Assembly: GCA_004295055.1 (NCBI GenBank)
Contig: SHNJ01000025.1
Location: forward strand, 1-37,240
DNA length: 37,240 nucleotides
Source: Alphaproteobacteria bacterium
GTDB taxonomy: Bacteria > Pseudomonadota > Alphaproteobacteria > SHNJ01
Reading direction: 5' to 3'
Below the pieces are notes generated by a model. That model was given only the letters and a program-made list of their open reading frames with translations. It was not told where the DNA came from and did not search any database. The position numbers and the translations under genes were made by a program. Position 1 is the stretch's first letter. Each line of letters starts with the position of its first letter. Positions 17,631 to 26,246 of this stretch are shown piece after piece.

Positions 17631-19459
17631 TCGGCCTGCTGCAAATTCATGAACCTGGCCAAACGCCGGCGCCGCACGCCAATGAACAAGGCGTGGCGAT
17701 TGGCATTGATTTGGGCACCACCAACACCGTGGTGGCGTTTTCGCACGGGCAAAAAGCGGAAATTATTTCCAATAAAACTGGCGAGGGGTTGATTCCGTCA
17801 GTTGTTGCCTATGATAAAAATGGCGTGAATGCCGTTGGCAAGGCTGCTATCCACGCGCCAAATTCTATCCGGTCGATCAAACGCCTGATGGGCAAAAGCG
17901 CAGATCAGATTGCCGGTGTGCAAGGAATCGAAGCCTATCCGATCGATCGTGCGCAAACCGGCATTATCCGCCTGAATGTGGCGGGGCAATCCCTGACACC
18001 AATTCAAGTTTCGGCAGAGATTTTAAAAGCCGCCAAAGCGCAAGCGGAACAGGCTTTGGGTAAAAAGGTTGACCGGGCGGTTATTACAGTGCCCGCTTAT
18101 TTTGACGATGCGGCCCGCACCGCAACCCGCGATGCCGCGCGAATTGCCGGGATCGATGTTTTGCGTCTTTTAAATGAACCGACCGCGGCGGCGGTGGCCT
18201 ATGGCCTAGAAAACGCCGCCGAAGGCGTTTATGCCATTTACGATCTGGGCGGCGGCACGTTCGATGTATCGATTCTGAAATTGGAACGCGGCGTATTCCA
18301 GGTAATTGCAACCGGCGGCGATACGGCCCTGGGCGGCGATGATTTTGACAAAGCGATAGTGGAATTTTGGTCCGCGCAAAAGAAAATAAATCTGACGGCG
18401 GCTAATTTGCAGGAAATATTGTTGTCGGCGCGTCAGGCGAAAGAAGCGCTGACAACGCAAGATTTATGGGAAAGTGAAAATTTAAAATTATCGCGCATGG
18501 AATTTGAAAATATTGCCGGGAAATTGATTGCGCGAACATTGAATATTTTCTCCCGCGTGTTGCTGGATGCTCAATTGAGCAAAGCCGGAATTAAAGATAT
18601 TGTTTTGGTCGGCGGTTCGACGCGCGTGCCGCTGGTACGGCAGAAACTGCTGGAGTTTTTTGGCAAGGCGCCATTATGCAATTTGAATCCCGATACGGTG
18701 GTTGCGGCTGGCGCCGCCATTCAGGCCGAAGCATTGACATCAGGCAGCGATCATTTATTGCTGGATGTTTTGCCATTATCGCTGGGCGTTGAAACCTATG
18801 GCGGACTGGTGTCGAAAATTATCGATCGCAATACGCCGATTCCGGTGGCTAAGGCGCAGGAATTTACCACGTATCAAGACGGGCAGGGCGCAATGGCGAT
18901 TCATGTGCTGCAAGGTGAGCGGGAAGCGGCATCCGATTGCCGGTCGCTGGCCAAATTTGAATTGCATGGCATTCCGCCGATGACCGCTGGCGTGCCGCGT
19001 ATTTTGGTGACTTTTACGGTGGATGCCGATGGGCTTTTGACCGTCAGCGCGACCGAAAAAACCACCGGCCAATTGCAACGGATCGAGGTTAAGCCGACCT
19101 ATGGCATCACCGAAGACGAAATGGCGCAAATGTTGCGCGATTCGATGATTCACGGGGCCGAGGATATGCAAAAACGCCTTCTGGCAGAGGCGCGGATCGA
19201 GGCTGAACGGCTGATCCATGCCGTAAACGAAGCGCTGAAATTGGATGGAAATATGCTGTCCGCTGCGGAGTATGCAAAATTATCGGAATCTGCTAAAACA
19301 TTGGCGGATTTATTGCCATCGGCCGGACGCGAGAAAATCAATCAAATGGCCGAGGTTTTGGAGCATGAATTTTTACCCTTCGCGCAAATGCGGCTGGACC
19401 GCGCCATTGCGCAGAATTTGGAAGGGCGGAAAATCGGCGATGTGGAATTAGGAACTTAG
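17627..19459 (+). CDS. hscA: Specialised Hsp70 chaperone HscA
   Basis: 610-residue Hsp70-type ATPase dedicated to IscU. The nucleotide-binding domain starts with [17 protein letters not shown] (about residues 23-40), followed by the phosphate-2 motif [14 protein letters not shown] and the adenosine motif [16 protein letters not shown]. The substrate-binding domain follows ([15 protein letters not shown]), then a helical lid. The C-terminus lacks the EEVD-type or long disordered tail of DnaK, and its place in the operon fits HscA. It binds the LPPVK motif of IscU. The start at 17627 overlaps the hscB stop. Confidence 0.96.
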   Translation: MIGLLQIHEPGQTPAPHANEQGVAIGIDLGTTNTVVAFSHGQKAEIISNKTGEGLIPSVVAYDKNGVNAVGKAAIHAPNSIRSIKRLMGKSADQIAGVQGIEAYPIDRAQTGIIRLNVAGQSLTPIQVSAEILKAAKAQAEQALGKKVDRAVITVPAYFDDAARTATRDAARIAGIDVLRLLNEPTAAAVAYGLENAAEGVYAIYDLGGGTFDVSILKLERGVFQVIATGGDTALGGDDFDKAIVEFWSAQKKINLTAANLQEILLSARQAKEALTTQDLWESENLKLSRMEFENIAGKLIARTLNIFSRVLLDAQLSKAGIKDIVLVGGSTRVPLVRQKLLEFFGKAPLCNLNPDTVVAAGAAIQAEALTSGSDHLLLDVLPLSLGVETYGGLVSKIIDRNTPIPVAKAQEFTTYQDGQGAMAIHVLQGEREAASDCRSLAKFELHGIPPMTAGVPRILVTFTVDADGLLTVSATEKTTGQLQRIEVKPTYGITEDEMAQMLRDSMIHGAEDMQKRLLAEARIEAERLIHAVNEALKLDGNMLSAAEYAKLSESAKTLADLLPSAGREKINQMAEVLEHEFLPFAQMRLDRAIAQNLEGRKIGDVELGT

Positions 19460-19483
19460 AAATCAAAGTGGAGAAAAAATAAA

Positions 19484-19828
19484 ATGCCAAAAATGACTTT
19501 TATCGATCAATCCGGAAACCGCAAAGAAGTCGAAGCGCCAAATGGCTTGTCGGTTTTGGAAATCGCGCATCGCAATGACATCGATCTCGAAGGTGCGTGC
19601 GAAGGCTCGCTGGCCTGTTCAACTTGCCATTGCATCGTCGCGCAGCAGGATTACGAACGTTTGGAACCGGCAACCGAAGAAGAGGAGGATATGTTGGATC
19701 TTGCCTTCGGCCTGACCCATACCTCGCGTTTGGGTTGCCAAATCATTATGAAAGACGAATTAGATGGTTTGACCGTCACGCTGCCTGCCGCGACGCGCAA
19801 TATGCAAGTGGATAAGAAGGCCGGCTAG
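19484..19828 (+). CDS. fdx: 2Fe-2S ferredoxin of the ISC system
   Basis: 114-residue adrenodoxin-type ferredoxin supplying electrons for cluster assembly. The cluster ligands Cys39, Cys45, Cys48 and Cys85 follow the C-x5-C-x2-C...C pattern ([13 protein letters not shown], then RLGCQI). The acidic helix [15 protein letters not shown] after the loop is typical of vertebrate-type ferredoxins. A GTGGAG ribosome-binding site lies upstream. One base separates it from iscX. Confidence 0.96.
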   Translation: MPKMTFIDQSGNRKEVEAPNGLSVLEIAHRNDIDLEGACEGSLACSTCHCIVAQQDYERLEPATEEEEDMLDLAFGLTHTSRLGCQIIMKDELDGLTVTLPAATRNMQVDKKAG

Positions 19829-19829
19829 T

Positions 19830-20036
19830 ATGGCAAAACCGCTTCGTTGGACCGATACGCGTGATATCGTTTTTGCACTGGAAGAAAAATATCCGGATGT
19901 CGATATTATGCAAATCCGTTTCACCGATTTGCATAAATGGGTGCGGGAATTGCCGGATTTTGCGGATGATCCGAACAAATCCAACGAAAAGATTTTAGAA
20001 GCCATTCAAATGACTTGGCTGGATGAACGCGATTAG
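19830..20036 (+). CDS. iscX: IscX, small acidic ISC accessory protein
   Basis: 68-residue protein of the IscX/YfhJ family. It binds IscS at the same face as frataxin and can bind iron, and is thought to modulate desulfurase activity. The sequence LRWTDTRDIVFALEEKYPDVD, then FTDLHKWVRELPDF and WLDERD, matches the family along its full length. It lies directly after fdx, the usual place. Confidence 0.95.
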   Translation: MAKPLRWTDTRDIVFALEEKYPDVDIMQIRFTDLHKWVRELPDFADDPNKSNEKILEAIQMTWLDERD

Positions 20037-20048
20037 CGCGGAAATGAT

Positions 20049-21227
20049 ATGAACTCCCTTGGCATCAACAAAGAACCGAAAGATACGCTGGTCGTCGTAG
20101 CGATGTCGGGCGGCGTGGATTCGTCGGTTGTGGCCGGGTTGTTGCATGAACAAGGTTATCGTGTTATCGGCATCACGCTGCAATTATATGATTACGGCAT
20201 GGCGGTTGGGAAAAAGGGCGCGTGCTGCGCGGGCCAGGATATTTACGATGCCAAGATGGTGGCCGATAAATTGGGCATCGCGCATTATGTTTTGGATTAT
20301 GAATCAAGATTCAAACAAGATGTGATCGATGATTTTGCCGATTCATATTTGCGCGGCGAAACCCCTGTGCCATGCATCAAATGCAATCAAACCGTGAAAT
20401 TCCGCGATCTGGTTAAGGCCGCGCGCGAACTTGGCGCGGATTGCCTGGCGACCGGACATTATGTGCGCCGGGTGATGGGCGAAAATGGCGCGGAAATGCA
20501 TGCAGGCGCCGATATGGGCCGCGATCAAAGTTATTTTTTATATACGACCTTGCAAGATCAATTGGATTATCTGCGCTTTCCGCTGGGCGATTTATCGAAA
20601 GACGAAACCCGCGCGATGGCTGGGCGCATGGGATTGGCGGTTGCCGATAAACCCGACAGCCAGGATATTTGTTTTGTTCCAAATGGCGATTATGCCAGCG
20701 TGGTGATGAAATTGCGCCCGGATGCGGCCGATCCCGGCGATATCGTCGATTTATCCGGCAACGTGCTGGGCCGTCACGAAGGAATTTTGCATTACACAGT
20801 CGGGCAACGCAAAGGGCTTGGCATTGGCGGCCGCAAAGACAGCGATGGCGATGCATTATATGTGATTCGTTTGAATCCGGAATTGAAGCAAGTCGTGGTC
20901 GGCCCGCGCGAGGCGCTGGGCAAGGACCGGTTTATGGTTGCCGAAATTAATTGGTTAGGCGCGCGCCCAATCGCGGATGGCGAAAAAGTTTTGGTCAAAA
21001 TGCGGTCCATGCAGCCATTGCAAGGCGCGACTTTGTACCCGCGTGAAAATAACATGGCCGAGGTGGTATTGGACGAACCGCGCCTTGGTATCGCGCCGGG
21101 CCAGGCTTGCGTGTTTTATCGCGGTTCCCATATGCTGGGTGGCGGATGGATCCGGCGGGATTCGGTGGACAGTGGACAGTGGACGGGTAACGGTAAAAAT
21201 CTCTCTCTTACCCATAAAACAGTTTAA
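20049..21227 (+). CDS. mnmA: tRNA-specific 2-thiouridylase MnmA
   Basis: Catalyses 2-thiolation of the wobble uridine (U34) in tRNAs for Lys, Glu and Gln, using ATP and sulfur that originates from a cysteine desulfurase. The PP-loop is SGGVDSS (residues 20-26); the catalytic cysteines are Cys109 (PVPCIKCN) and Cys208 ([12 protein letters not shown]). The core ends around GGGWIRRD. The last 20 or so residues (from SVDSGQW onward) are encoded by a heptamer repeat array and have no place in the family, so the original stop codon was probably lost. It lies 12 bases after iscX on the same strand, which suggests that tRNA thiolation is coupled to the ISC sulfur supply. Confidence 0.95.
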   Translation: MNSLGINKEPKDTLVVVAMSGGVDSSVVAGLLHEQGYRVIGITLQLYDYGMAVGKKGACCAGQDIYDAKMVADKLGIAHYVLDYESRFKQDVIDDFADSYLRGETPVPCIKCNQTVKFRDLVKAARELGADCLATGHYVRRVMGENGAEMHAGADMGRDQSYFLYTTLQDQLDYLRFPLGDLSKDETRAMAGRMGLAVADKPDSQDICFVPNGDYASVVMKLRPDAADPGDIVDLSGNVLGRHEGILHYTVGQRKGLGIGGRKDSDGDALYVIRLNPELKQVVVGPREALGKDRFMVAEINWLGARPIADGEKVLVKMRSMQPLQGATLYPRENNMAEVVLDEPRLGIAPGQACVFYRGSHMLGGGWIRRDSVDSGQWTGNGKNLSLTHKTV

Positions 21228-21328
21228 AGTACTGATATTTTACGATATTTTATGATTGACCAGACAGGGCAGAAGCTTTATTTTCTGCCTCTCTGGACAC
21301 TGTACACTATTCACCGTACACTGTTCAC
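21165..21328. repeat. Inverted heptamer array C (GTGNACA-type) between mnmA and tRNA
   Basis: The left arm (21165-21185, running on as GGTAACG) reads GTGGACA, GTGGACA, GTGGACG and lies inside the end of mnmA. The right arm (21294-21328) is five 7-mers TGGACAC, TGTACAC, TATTCAC, CGTACAC, TGTTCAC; on the minus strand these become GTGAACA, GTGTACG, GTGAATA, GTGTACA, GTGTCCA. The right arm ends about 6 bases before the tRNA. The spacer contains an imperfect hairpin (CCAGA...GGCAGAA with TTCTGCC...TCTGG, 21260-21296) that might act as a terminator. Confidence 0.75.
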
Positions 21329-21334
21329 TGGTGT

Positions 21335-21409
21335 GGCGGGGTAGCTCAGTGGTAGAGCAGCGGACTCATAAGCCGTTGGTCGGTGGTTCAATCCCACTCT
21401 CCGCCACCA
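21335..21409 (+). tRNA. tRNA with anticodon CAT (Met or lysidine-type Ile2)
   Basis: 75 bases with an encoded CCA end. The acceptor stem GGCGGGG pairs with CTCCGCC (one G-U), the D-arm is GCTC...GAGC, the anticodon loop is CTCATAA (anticodon CAT), and the T-arm is GGTGG/CCACT around TTCAATC. The anticodon stem GCGGA/GCCGT has an A-G mismatch at the loop-proximal pair. CAT could be elongator Met or an Ile2 tRNA whose C34 becomes lysidine. The variable region TGGTC resembles Ile2, but the sequence alone does not settle it. It is not initiator tRNA, which would lack a first base pair and have three G-C pairs in the anticodon stem. Confidence 0.93.
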
Positions 21410-21430
21410 ATTCTATTGACCTTTACCGTC

Positions 21431-22276
21431 TTACTTCTGTCTTTGTTTCTGCTCCATCGCTTTTTGCATCGCGGGGTCGGCGCAAATGACAGGGGTAGAG
21501 GCGTCGCCCATCCAGGCTTTTTCCACCGCATCCTTGAACGCCGCCTTGACCGGATCGGGCAGATCGCTGGCGTCGATTGCATTCATTTCCTTTTCAATGG
21601 TGCAGCAGCTCCAGGCGCGGAAAATCTGTGTCGTTTCTTTGGGGGTTAAAGTGCGAACGCCATAACTGCGGTGCGATCCCATAATCATTATTTGCGGCGC
21701 GCCATTGCAGATATCCATTTTTTGCACGCCCCATTCCGCGCCGTCGATAAACACCACCTTATTTTCCGGTGACAGTGCAACCAAAACGGTTTTTTCGCTG
21801 TTGGGGCAGGCGAGTAAAATACGTTTGTCCGGGTCGAGCGAGGTGATACTGGCGCAATGGGATGAATGATCGTGCAGCAATGGCGGCAAATATACCGCCG
21901 ATGCTGCCGCCGTAACGGCATAGGCAACGCCAAGCCCTATATTGCGCCGTGTTTTAAGTTTGTTCAGGGTCGTAAGATCGTCGCTCAGCTGATTGAACGA
22001 TTTGTGCCGCAACGTTGCAGCAAAATCTGGCGCTGGAACACAGGCATCGATCGCGCAACGCCATCCGCATATCGCGCGATGGGCCAATGTACCGGTCCAG
22101 AGCGACGCGAATACCATCGTTCCAACGATCCATGGATTCATGACAATTGACGCAAGCGCCGCTCCTGCACCCCAAATTCCCGATGCAATCAAAACGCATG
22201 GCAAATGCGGCAACAATACCGATGCGGCAATCGAAATAAATCTTCCAACCGGAGATATGGCCAGTTTTGTGATCAT
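21431..22276 (-). CDS. Unrecognised membrane protein, 281 residues (third gene of orphan operon)
   Basis: There are two or three hydrophobic segments in the N-terminal half: about residues 8-40 (SIAASVLLPHLPCVLIASG), 47-64, and 112-133 (GLGVAYAVTAAASAVYLPPLL). A soluble region of about 145 residues follows, with several cysteines (SSHC, LLAC, DICNG, WSCC, VICAD). I recognise no domain. The tail ends in a Gln/Lys-rich helix (PAMQKAMEQKQRQK). The start ATG at 22276 has a strong GGGGAGGA site and lies one base after the stop of the 248-residue gene, so the two are cotranslated. The cysteine-rich part would face the periplasm or the cytoplasm depending on segment count; I cannot tell. Confidence 0.75.
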   Translation of the reverse strand: MITKLAISPVGRFISIAASVLLPHLPCVLIASGIWGAGAALASIVMNPWIVGTMVFASLWTGTLAHRAICGWRCAIDACVPAPDFAATLRHKSFNQLSDDLTTLNKLKTRRNIGLGVAYAVTAAASAVYLPPLLHDHSSHCASITSLDPDKRILLACPNSEKTVLVALSPENKVVFIDGAEWGVQKMDICNGAPQIMIMGSHRSYGVRTLTPKETTQIFRAWSCCTIEKEMNAIDASDLPDPVKAAFKDAVEKAWMGDASTPVICADPAMQKAMEQKQRQK

Positions 22277-22277
22277 T

Positions 22278-23024
22278 TTAACGTCCTCCCCGTTGGCGCA
22301 GCGCGATACTGATCGCGCCTATGCCGCCGATCTCCAGCAATCCGGCCAGCCCTTCGGCATCTATGCTGCCTGCGCCGGACGCAAATGCGTCTCGTATGTA
22401 TATTAACGGCTCGTCCAATTCCGTATTTTGATCTGGCGATTCGGCGCGGATGATTTTCGCTTGCCCGGAAATAGAGTTGTTTTCCGCCGGATCGCCGTAA
22501 ATATTGATATGCACCGATTGTATTTTTTGCGTCAGCAATTGCCGTTTTACGGTATGCACGGCCAACGCGGCTGGAATGGCGGGATTATTGACATCGATCA
22601 ACAGCACGCCAGGCTGATACCCGACGCGCAATTGCATGTGGCCATCGTCGCCACGGATCAGAAACACGCCGCAACAAGGCTTGGCGAAATTGTCCGGTCC
22701 GCTGTTCGGCGGATTTTTCGGCCACCATAATTCTATTTCATGGCTGCGGTCGCCGATTTTCAAGTCGATATGGTGGGCTTGATTGACCAGTTGATAATGA
22801 TGTGTCAGGCGCGGCGTCAATTGTGCGCGCAACGATTCCAGTTCCGCATCGATTGCAGCGGCGCGGCCGGATAGATTCATTCCGGCCTGCCGCAATTCCG
22901 GCAAGCGGCGGGAGATGAAATTCTGGAAAGCGGAGTTAGCCGTAACGCTGGCTTCGGGCAAGAACAGAGGCCTGATGCCCATAAAAGCGCCTGGCGCGAT
23001 AAAACTGTAATGTTGTTGTGTCAT
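22278..23024 (-). CDS. Unrecognised 248-residue protein (second gene of orphan operon)
   Basis: Probably soluble; no signal peptide or clear membrane span. The N-terminal third looks helical (FQNFISRRLPELRQAGMNLSGRAAAIDAELESLRAQLTPRL, as separate short helices). The middle is beta-rich with a CC pair (KPCCGVFLIRGDDGHMQLRVGYQPG), and the C-terminus is Gly/Ala-rich (GLLEIGGIGAISIALRQRGGR). A clear AGGAGA ribosome-binding site precedes the ATG at 23024, 17 bases after the 690-residue gene. No family recognised. The compact spacing of the three genes argues for a shared function. Confidence 0.75.
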   Translation of the reverse strand: MTQQHYSFIAPGAFMGIRPLFLPEASVTANSAFQNFISRRLPELRQAGMNLSGRAAAIDAELESLRAQLTPRLTHHYQLVNQAHHIDLKIGDRSHEIELWWPKNPPNSGPDNFAKPCCGVFLIRGDDGHMQLRVGYQPGVLLIDVNNPAIPAALAVHTVKRQLLTQKIQSVHINIYGDPAENNSISGQAKIIRAESPDQNTELDEPLIYIRDAFASGAGSIDAEGLAGLLEIGGIGAISIALRQRGGR

Positions 23025-23041
23025 GATTTATTTCTCCTGAT

Positions 23042-25114
23042 TTAAGTTCTTTGTTTCGATGCGCGGAATTTAGCCAATGGATTAGATGGTTTTACTTCGC
23101 CGGGTTTCGATTCCGCGGTTAATGGCGTGGCTTGATTTGCGGTATTGATGGCCGCTGGCGGGGTGGTTTCTTTACAGCAATCGGCCACTTCGCCGGTCAT
23201 GATTCCTGTTTGAGGATTGGCAGGTGCGGCGCCAGGCATGCTGAAATCGAATGCCTGCGTGGGTGGTTTGTTTATGCCCGAATTGGTATTTATGTTGCCT
23301 GGTTCCGGTAATTGTTGATTCGGCGGTTTTGCCGCCTGTTCTTGGATTGGTTTCGATTCTTGTCTGAATGCGGTTTCCGGTTTCGCCGCCGGTTGCGCCT
23401 CGGCAATACGGCTTGTACTTTTTGTCGTTATATCTGGCCTGGACGTTTCTTTTGCCGGCTCCAAAGCGAGGTTTTGGGCCGGTTGTAGGTTGGGGGCGGC
23501 TGCGTGTCGCGTGTCTGGTATGGTTGATTTTGGCGTGTTTATTTCCGGTTGGCGGATCTGATCTTGTGTAGGGAGATTATAGGATAATGCGGTTTTTACC
23601 GGTGTTTGCGTTGAAATCGGGCTCGATTCCCTTAGTGGGGTTGCAATAATTGGCGCCGTTGGCCGCTCGATGCTCGAAGGAATAGAAATATTGGATGGCG
23701 GCGCCGGAACGACATTCACCGCACGATATGCGTGTTGTTCGGTCATTCTGGTGTCGGCAGCCTGTAATTGCGGGGGTGGCGATTGGCCTCGCATCGATAT
23801 CGCACGCGCCGATTCCGGCCGTAACAAGGGCGGCGATATGGCCCGGTCGATGTTGATAAGGGTTTCGGCGAATATTTTCTGCACGCTAGGCGGAATAGGA
23901 GTGTCTGGAACGGCAATTCGTTGCCGCACGGCCGATAGATGCACGATACCTGCCGCCGCTTCGTTGGTCCGTGGTATACTTACATCAGTGGCGAAAACAG
24001 GCGCGATGGGGCTTGGCGGCACTTTTATGCCAATATCCTGCCGCTTGTTATTTTGTGTGGTTGATTCGGCCAACGGTTTTATTTCCAGTGGTTTTATTTC
24101 CAGTGGTTTTATTTCCAGTCTGGCAGACGGAACGCCGGATGGCCGTGTTGCGGCGCTGTTTGCCGCATTTATGAAGGCGGCCGAAATTTTTGGCGGCAAT
24201 AACGTTTGGCGGATTGTTTGTAAGGTCGTTTGAACTCTGCCAACGGCGTGTTGCGGCCGTGCGGCATTCGATATAACGGTTGAAGCGGCTGTTGCCGGAT
24301 GTTTGGATGTTGCTTGCGTTATCGGAATGGCCAAGCGGACCAGTTCGCGGACGGTTTTTTCAACGCTGGGGCTAAGCGGATATTTTTCCAGACGTATAGC
24401 AAGATCCGCAACCAATTGGCGCATGGCCGGTTGCGCCTGGGAAACCATTTGACTGGCCGCGATTGCCGCCAATTGAACGAATGGCGCGCGCTGTGGCAGC
24501 TGCGGCGCGTTTTGCAATTGCAATTTTGCGGTTGTAATGGCGGCGCGGTTTTCCGGGCGACTTAAAATTTCCGCAATTGCCTGCGCTTGCCGCGATTCCG
24601 GCAACCGCATAGCCTGCTGCAATTGGACCGATATGTTTTGCAGTTGGCGCAACAATTGCGCTTGGGCGAATTGTATGTGATCTTGATTGGCGATTTGTTG
24701 TTGCTGCAGAATCATCAACAATTGTATCGTCAATAAAGTCCGCATTCCCCCGCGCCTGCCGCGATAAGAATATAATCCATCCGGCAGCGATTCCAGCCAG
24801 GATTCTTCGAAGTCCATTTGCTGAATCAAATGGCTGTCCAGCATTTTCAGGATATTTTCCAACAATAATTCTGGCGTTTCGGCGGATTCGTTTTCTTCTG
24901 TATTTTGTGTTTTGTCCCTCGTATTCCCATCCGGTTTCAAAATATCCGGGCGCACGCCGGTATGATCGTCTTCTATGGCGAAAGAAGCGGAATCAATCGA
25001 TGCGCCAGCGGATTTTCCGGCACCCGTGCGGGTAATTTCGCCCATTCCGCCTGCAAAATCGTCCAGGGTTTCGGCTATTTTCCGGCCGACATTATGTTTT
25101 TTAATGGCGTTCAT
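23042..25114 (-). CDS. Unrecognised 690-residue Pro/Gln/Ala-rich protein (first gene of orphan operon)
   Basis: Three parts are visible. Residues 1-80 are polar. About 80-270 is a Gln-rich helical region (LLMILQQQQIANQDHIQFAQ, LLRQLQNISVQLQQAMRLP) that could form coiled coils. From about 270 to the end it is low-complexity and Pro/Ala/Thr/Ser-rich, probably disordered, with a perfect triple LEIKP repeat near residues 332-347. There is no signal peptide or membrane segment. Its size and bias suggest a structural, surface or scaffold-like protein rather than an enzyme. The ribosome-binding site is weak. Upstream (25143-25173) is a strong stem-loop. No family recognised; the long open frame with in-phase downstream partners supports it as real. 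Confidence 0.75.
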   Translation of the reverse strand: MNAIKKHNVGRKIAETLDDFAGGMGEITRTGAGKSAGASIDSASFAIEDDHTGVRPDILKPDGNTRDKTQNTEENESAETPELLLENILKMLDSHLIQQMDFEESWLESLPDGLYSYRGRRGGMRTLLTIQLLMILQQQQIANQDHIQFAQAQLLRQLQNISVQLQQAMRLPESRQAQAIAEILSRPENRAAITTAKLQLQNAPQLPQRAPFVQLAAIAASQMVSQAQPAMRQLVADLAIRLEKYPLSPSVEKTVRELVRLAIPITQATSKHPATAASTVISNAARPQHAVGRVQTTLQTIRQTLLPPKISAAFINAANSAATRPSGVPSARLEIKPLEIKPLEIKPLAESTTQNNKRQDIGIKVPPSPIAPVFATDVSIPRTNEAAAGIVHLSAVRQRIAVPDTPIPPSVQKIFAETLINIDRAISPPLLRPESARAISMRGQSPPPQLQAADTRMTEQHAYRAVNVVPAPPSNISIPSSIERPTAPIIATPLRESSPISTQTPVKTALSYNLPTQDQIRQPEINTPKSTIPDTRHAAAPNLQPAQNLALEPAKETSRPDITTKSTSRIAEAQPAAKPETAFRQESKPIQEQAAKPPNQQLPEPGNINTNSGINKPPTQAFDFSMPGAAPANPQTGIMTGEVADCCKETTPPAAINTANQATPLTAESKPGEVKPSNPLAKFRASKQRT
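24075..24119. repeat. Three perfect 15-bp tandem repeats
   Basis: The unit GGTTTTATTTCCAGT occurs three times without change (24075-24089, 24090-24104, 24105-24119) inside the 690-residue gene, encoding LEIKP three times on the minus strand. Perfect copies suggest recent slippage and possible length variation. Confidence 0.95.
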
Positions 25115-25142
25115 TACGCTATATCCAAAAATCGTTGAATAG

Positions 25143-25173
25143 GCGCTGCAGGCGGCAAGGCCGCCATCAGCGC
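25143..25173. other. Strong GC-rich stem-loop between orphan operon and DUF2946 gene
   Basis: GCGCTG (25143-25148), CA, GGCGGC (25151-25156), AAG loop, GCCGCC (25160-25165), AT, CAGCGC (25168-25173): twelve base pairs in two blocks around a 2x2 internal loop. It lies 10 bases beyond the DUF2946 stop and 29 bases before the start of the 690-residue gene, both on the minus strand. There is no T-run, so it is not a standard terminator. It could be an mRNA end protector or a leader structure. Confidence 0.6.
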
Positions 25174-25182
25174 AGATGCAAT

Positions 25183-25590
25183 TTATTGATTGATGGAGAT
25201 AGGCGGGGCGCGGGATTGAAATTGGGTATTTAGAAACCTGGCGATAAATTCAATTTGCCAAACTCCAGACCAAACCGCGATTTGTGGAATAATTTTGACA
25301 ATTTCAACCACAGGCAGGGTCGAGAACGATATTAACCCGGCAAAGTCACAGATATTTTTGCCGGTTTGATTGCCGTTGTTGGGGTGCGACCCAGAATCCC
25401 AATTGATGGTTTTTGCGCCGCCCGGCGTGCAAATGGTAATTTTAAAAATCCCGGACGATACATCGGGCATATAGCCAATTGGAACCAACGACCGCAGCAA
25501 TAAAGCGGCGATCAGAAAATAATATATAACGGGATTTAAACGGTTGTTGGTCACGCCGATATTACTACGGCGAAATGGGCTGGGTTGCAA
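25183..25590 (-). CDS. DUF2946-like small membrane protein
   Basis: 135 residues. The early hydrophobic segment (PVIYYFLIAALLLRSLVPIGYMPD) with LRSLVPIGYMP, the following ITICTPGG, the CDFA motif and the RAPP near the C-terminus fit the DUF2946 family of small inner-membrane or exported proteins. In other bacteria these are often found near copper or TonB-dependent receptor genes; function is not established. No such partner genes are present here. It sits between the deformylase and the orphan operon on the same strand, after a terminator. The assignment is from motif memory. Confidence 0.65.
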   Translation of the reverse strand: MQPSPFRRSNIGVTNNRLNPVIYYFLIAALLLRSLVPIGYMPDVSSGIFKITICTPGGAKTINWDSGSHPNNGNQTGKNICDFAGLISFSTLPVVEIVKIIPQIAVWSGVWQIEFIARFLNTQFQSRAPPISINQ

Positions 25591-25635
25591 TTAATAATTT
25601 AACCGGAATTATATTGCAATTTCAGAGGTAAATTG

Positions 25636-25664
25636 AAAAAACCGGGGTAAATGCCCCGGTTTTT
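25636..25664 (-). terminator. Rho-independent terminator of the deformylase gene
   Basis: The stem CCGGGG/CCCCGG, with a flanking AAAAA on one side and TTTTT on the other, encloses a short TAAATG-type loop. It is symmetrical, but it lies 10 bases after the minus-strand stop at 25674 and has a T-run on that strand. Confidence 0.88.
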
Positions 25665-25673
25665 CCTACGGTT

Positions 25674-26246
25674 CTATCCGGCCATTTTCAGAACCAGATA
25701 ATCTTCATAGGCAATCGGCCGTTCGCCGGCTTGCATGCGGTCGGTATAAATAATGCCATTCATGTGATCAATTTCATGCTGAATGATTCGCGCCGACCAG
25801 GAAGTAAAAGCTTGCTCCTTAGTGGTGAAATCTTTTTGCAAATAACGCGTTAAGATACCGTAAGGACGCGCCACGCGGCCGCGAACATCAAAGAAGCTAA
25901 GGCAACCTTCATATTCACTGGATACTTGGGCGCTGGCTTCCAGAATTTCTGGATTAGCCATGTGTATGTATCCGCGTTGCGGTGTCCAAATAATGCACAT
26001 GCGTAACGGAATGCCTATTTGTATGGCAGACAGCCCCAACGAATTGCGAAAATCGTGAATGGTTCGCAATTCTTCCATAATAGATTCCATTTTGCGCCAG
26101 ACTTGTTCTGCTTCGCTGCGGTTATTTAGATCTATCGGTTTGGAAGTTTCGCGTAAGGAATTATGGGAACAATCGACAATCGCCGGGTGCAGACTGCGAT
26201 GGTTCGGTGGATGGTTGTTTTGTGAAACATAATGTAATGTAGCCAT
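25674..26246 (-). CDS. Divergent peptide deformylase
   Basis: Metallohydrolase that removes the formyl group from the N-terminal methionine of new proteins. 190 residues from the ATG at 26246, which is supported by GGGAG 7 bases upstream and is preferred over 26294. Motif II EGCLS (Cys115) and motif III HEIDH (His157, Glu158, His161) are intact, so the metal site looks functional. Motif I, normally GxGxAAxQ, reads SLGLSAIQ, with changes at the first Gly and first Ala. The N-terminal 35 residues (NNHPPNHRSLHPAIVD) differ from typical Def. It stands apart from fmt, the usual partner, so it may be a second copy with a narrower role. Sure of the fold, less of substrate. Confidence 0.88.
   Translation of the reverse strand: MATLHYVSQNNHPPNHRSLHPAIVDCSHNSLRETSKPIDLNNRSEAEQVWRKMESIMEELRTIHDFRNSLGLSAIQIGIPLRMCIIWTPQRGYIHMANPEILEASAQVSSEYEGCLSFFDVRGRVARPYGILTRYLQKDFTTKEQAFTSWSARIIQHEIDHMNGIIYTDRMQAGERPIAYEDYLVLKMAG

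Noticed and set aside
21335-25590. Genomic island integrated at the tRNA 3' end
   Set aside because: The genes after the tRNA are unusual, but no copy of the tRNA 3' end, no integrase and no second attachment site was seen up to 25590.
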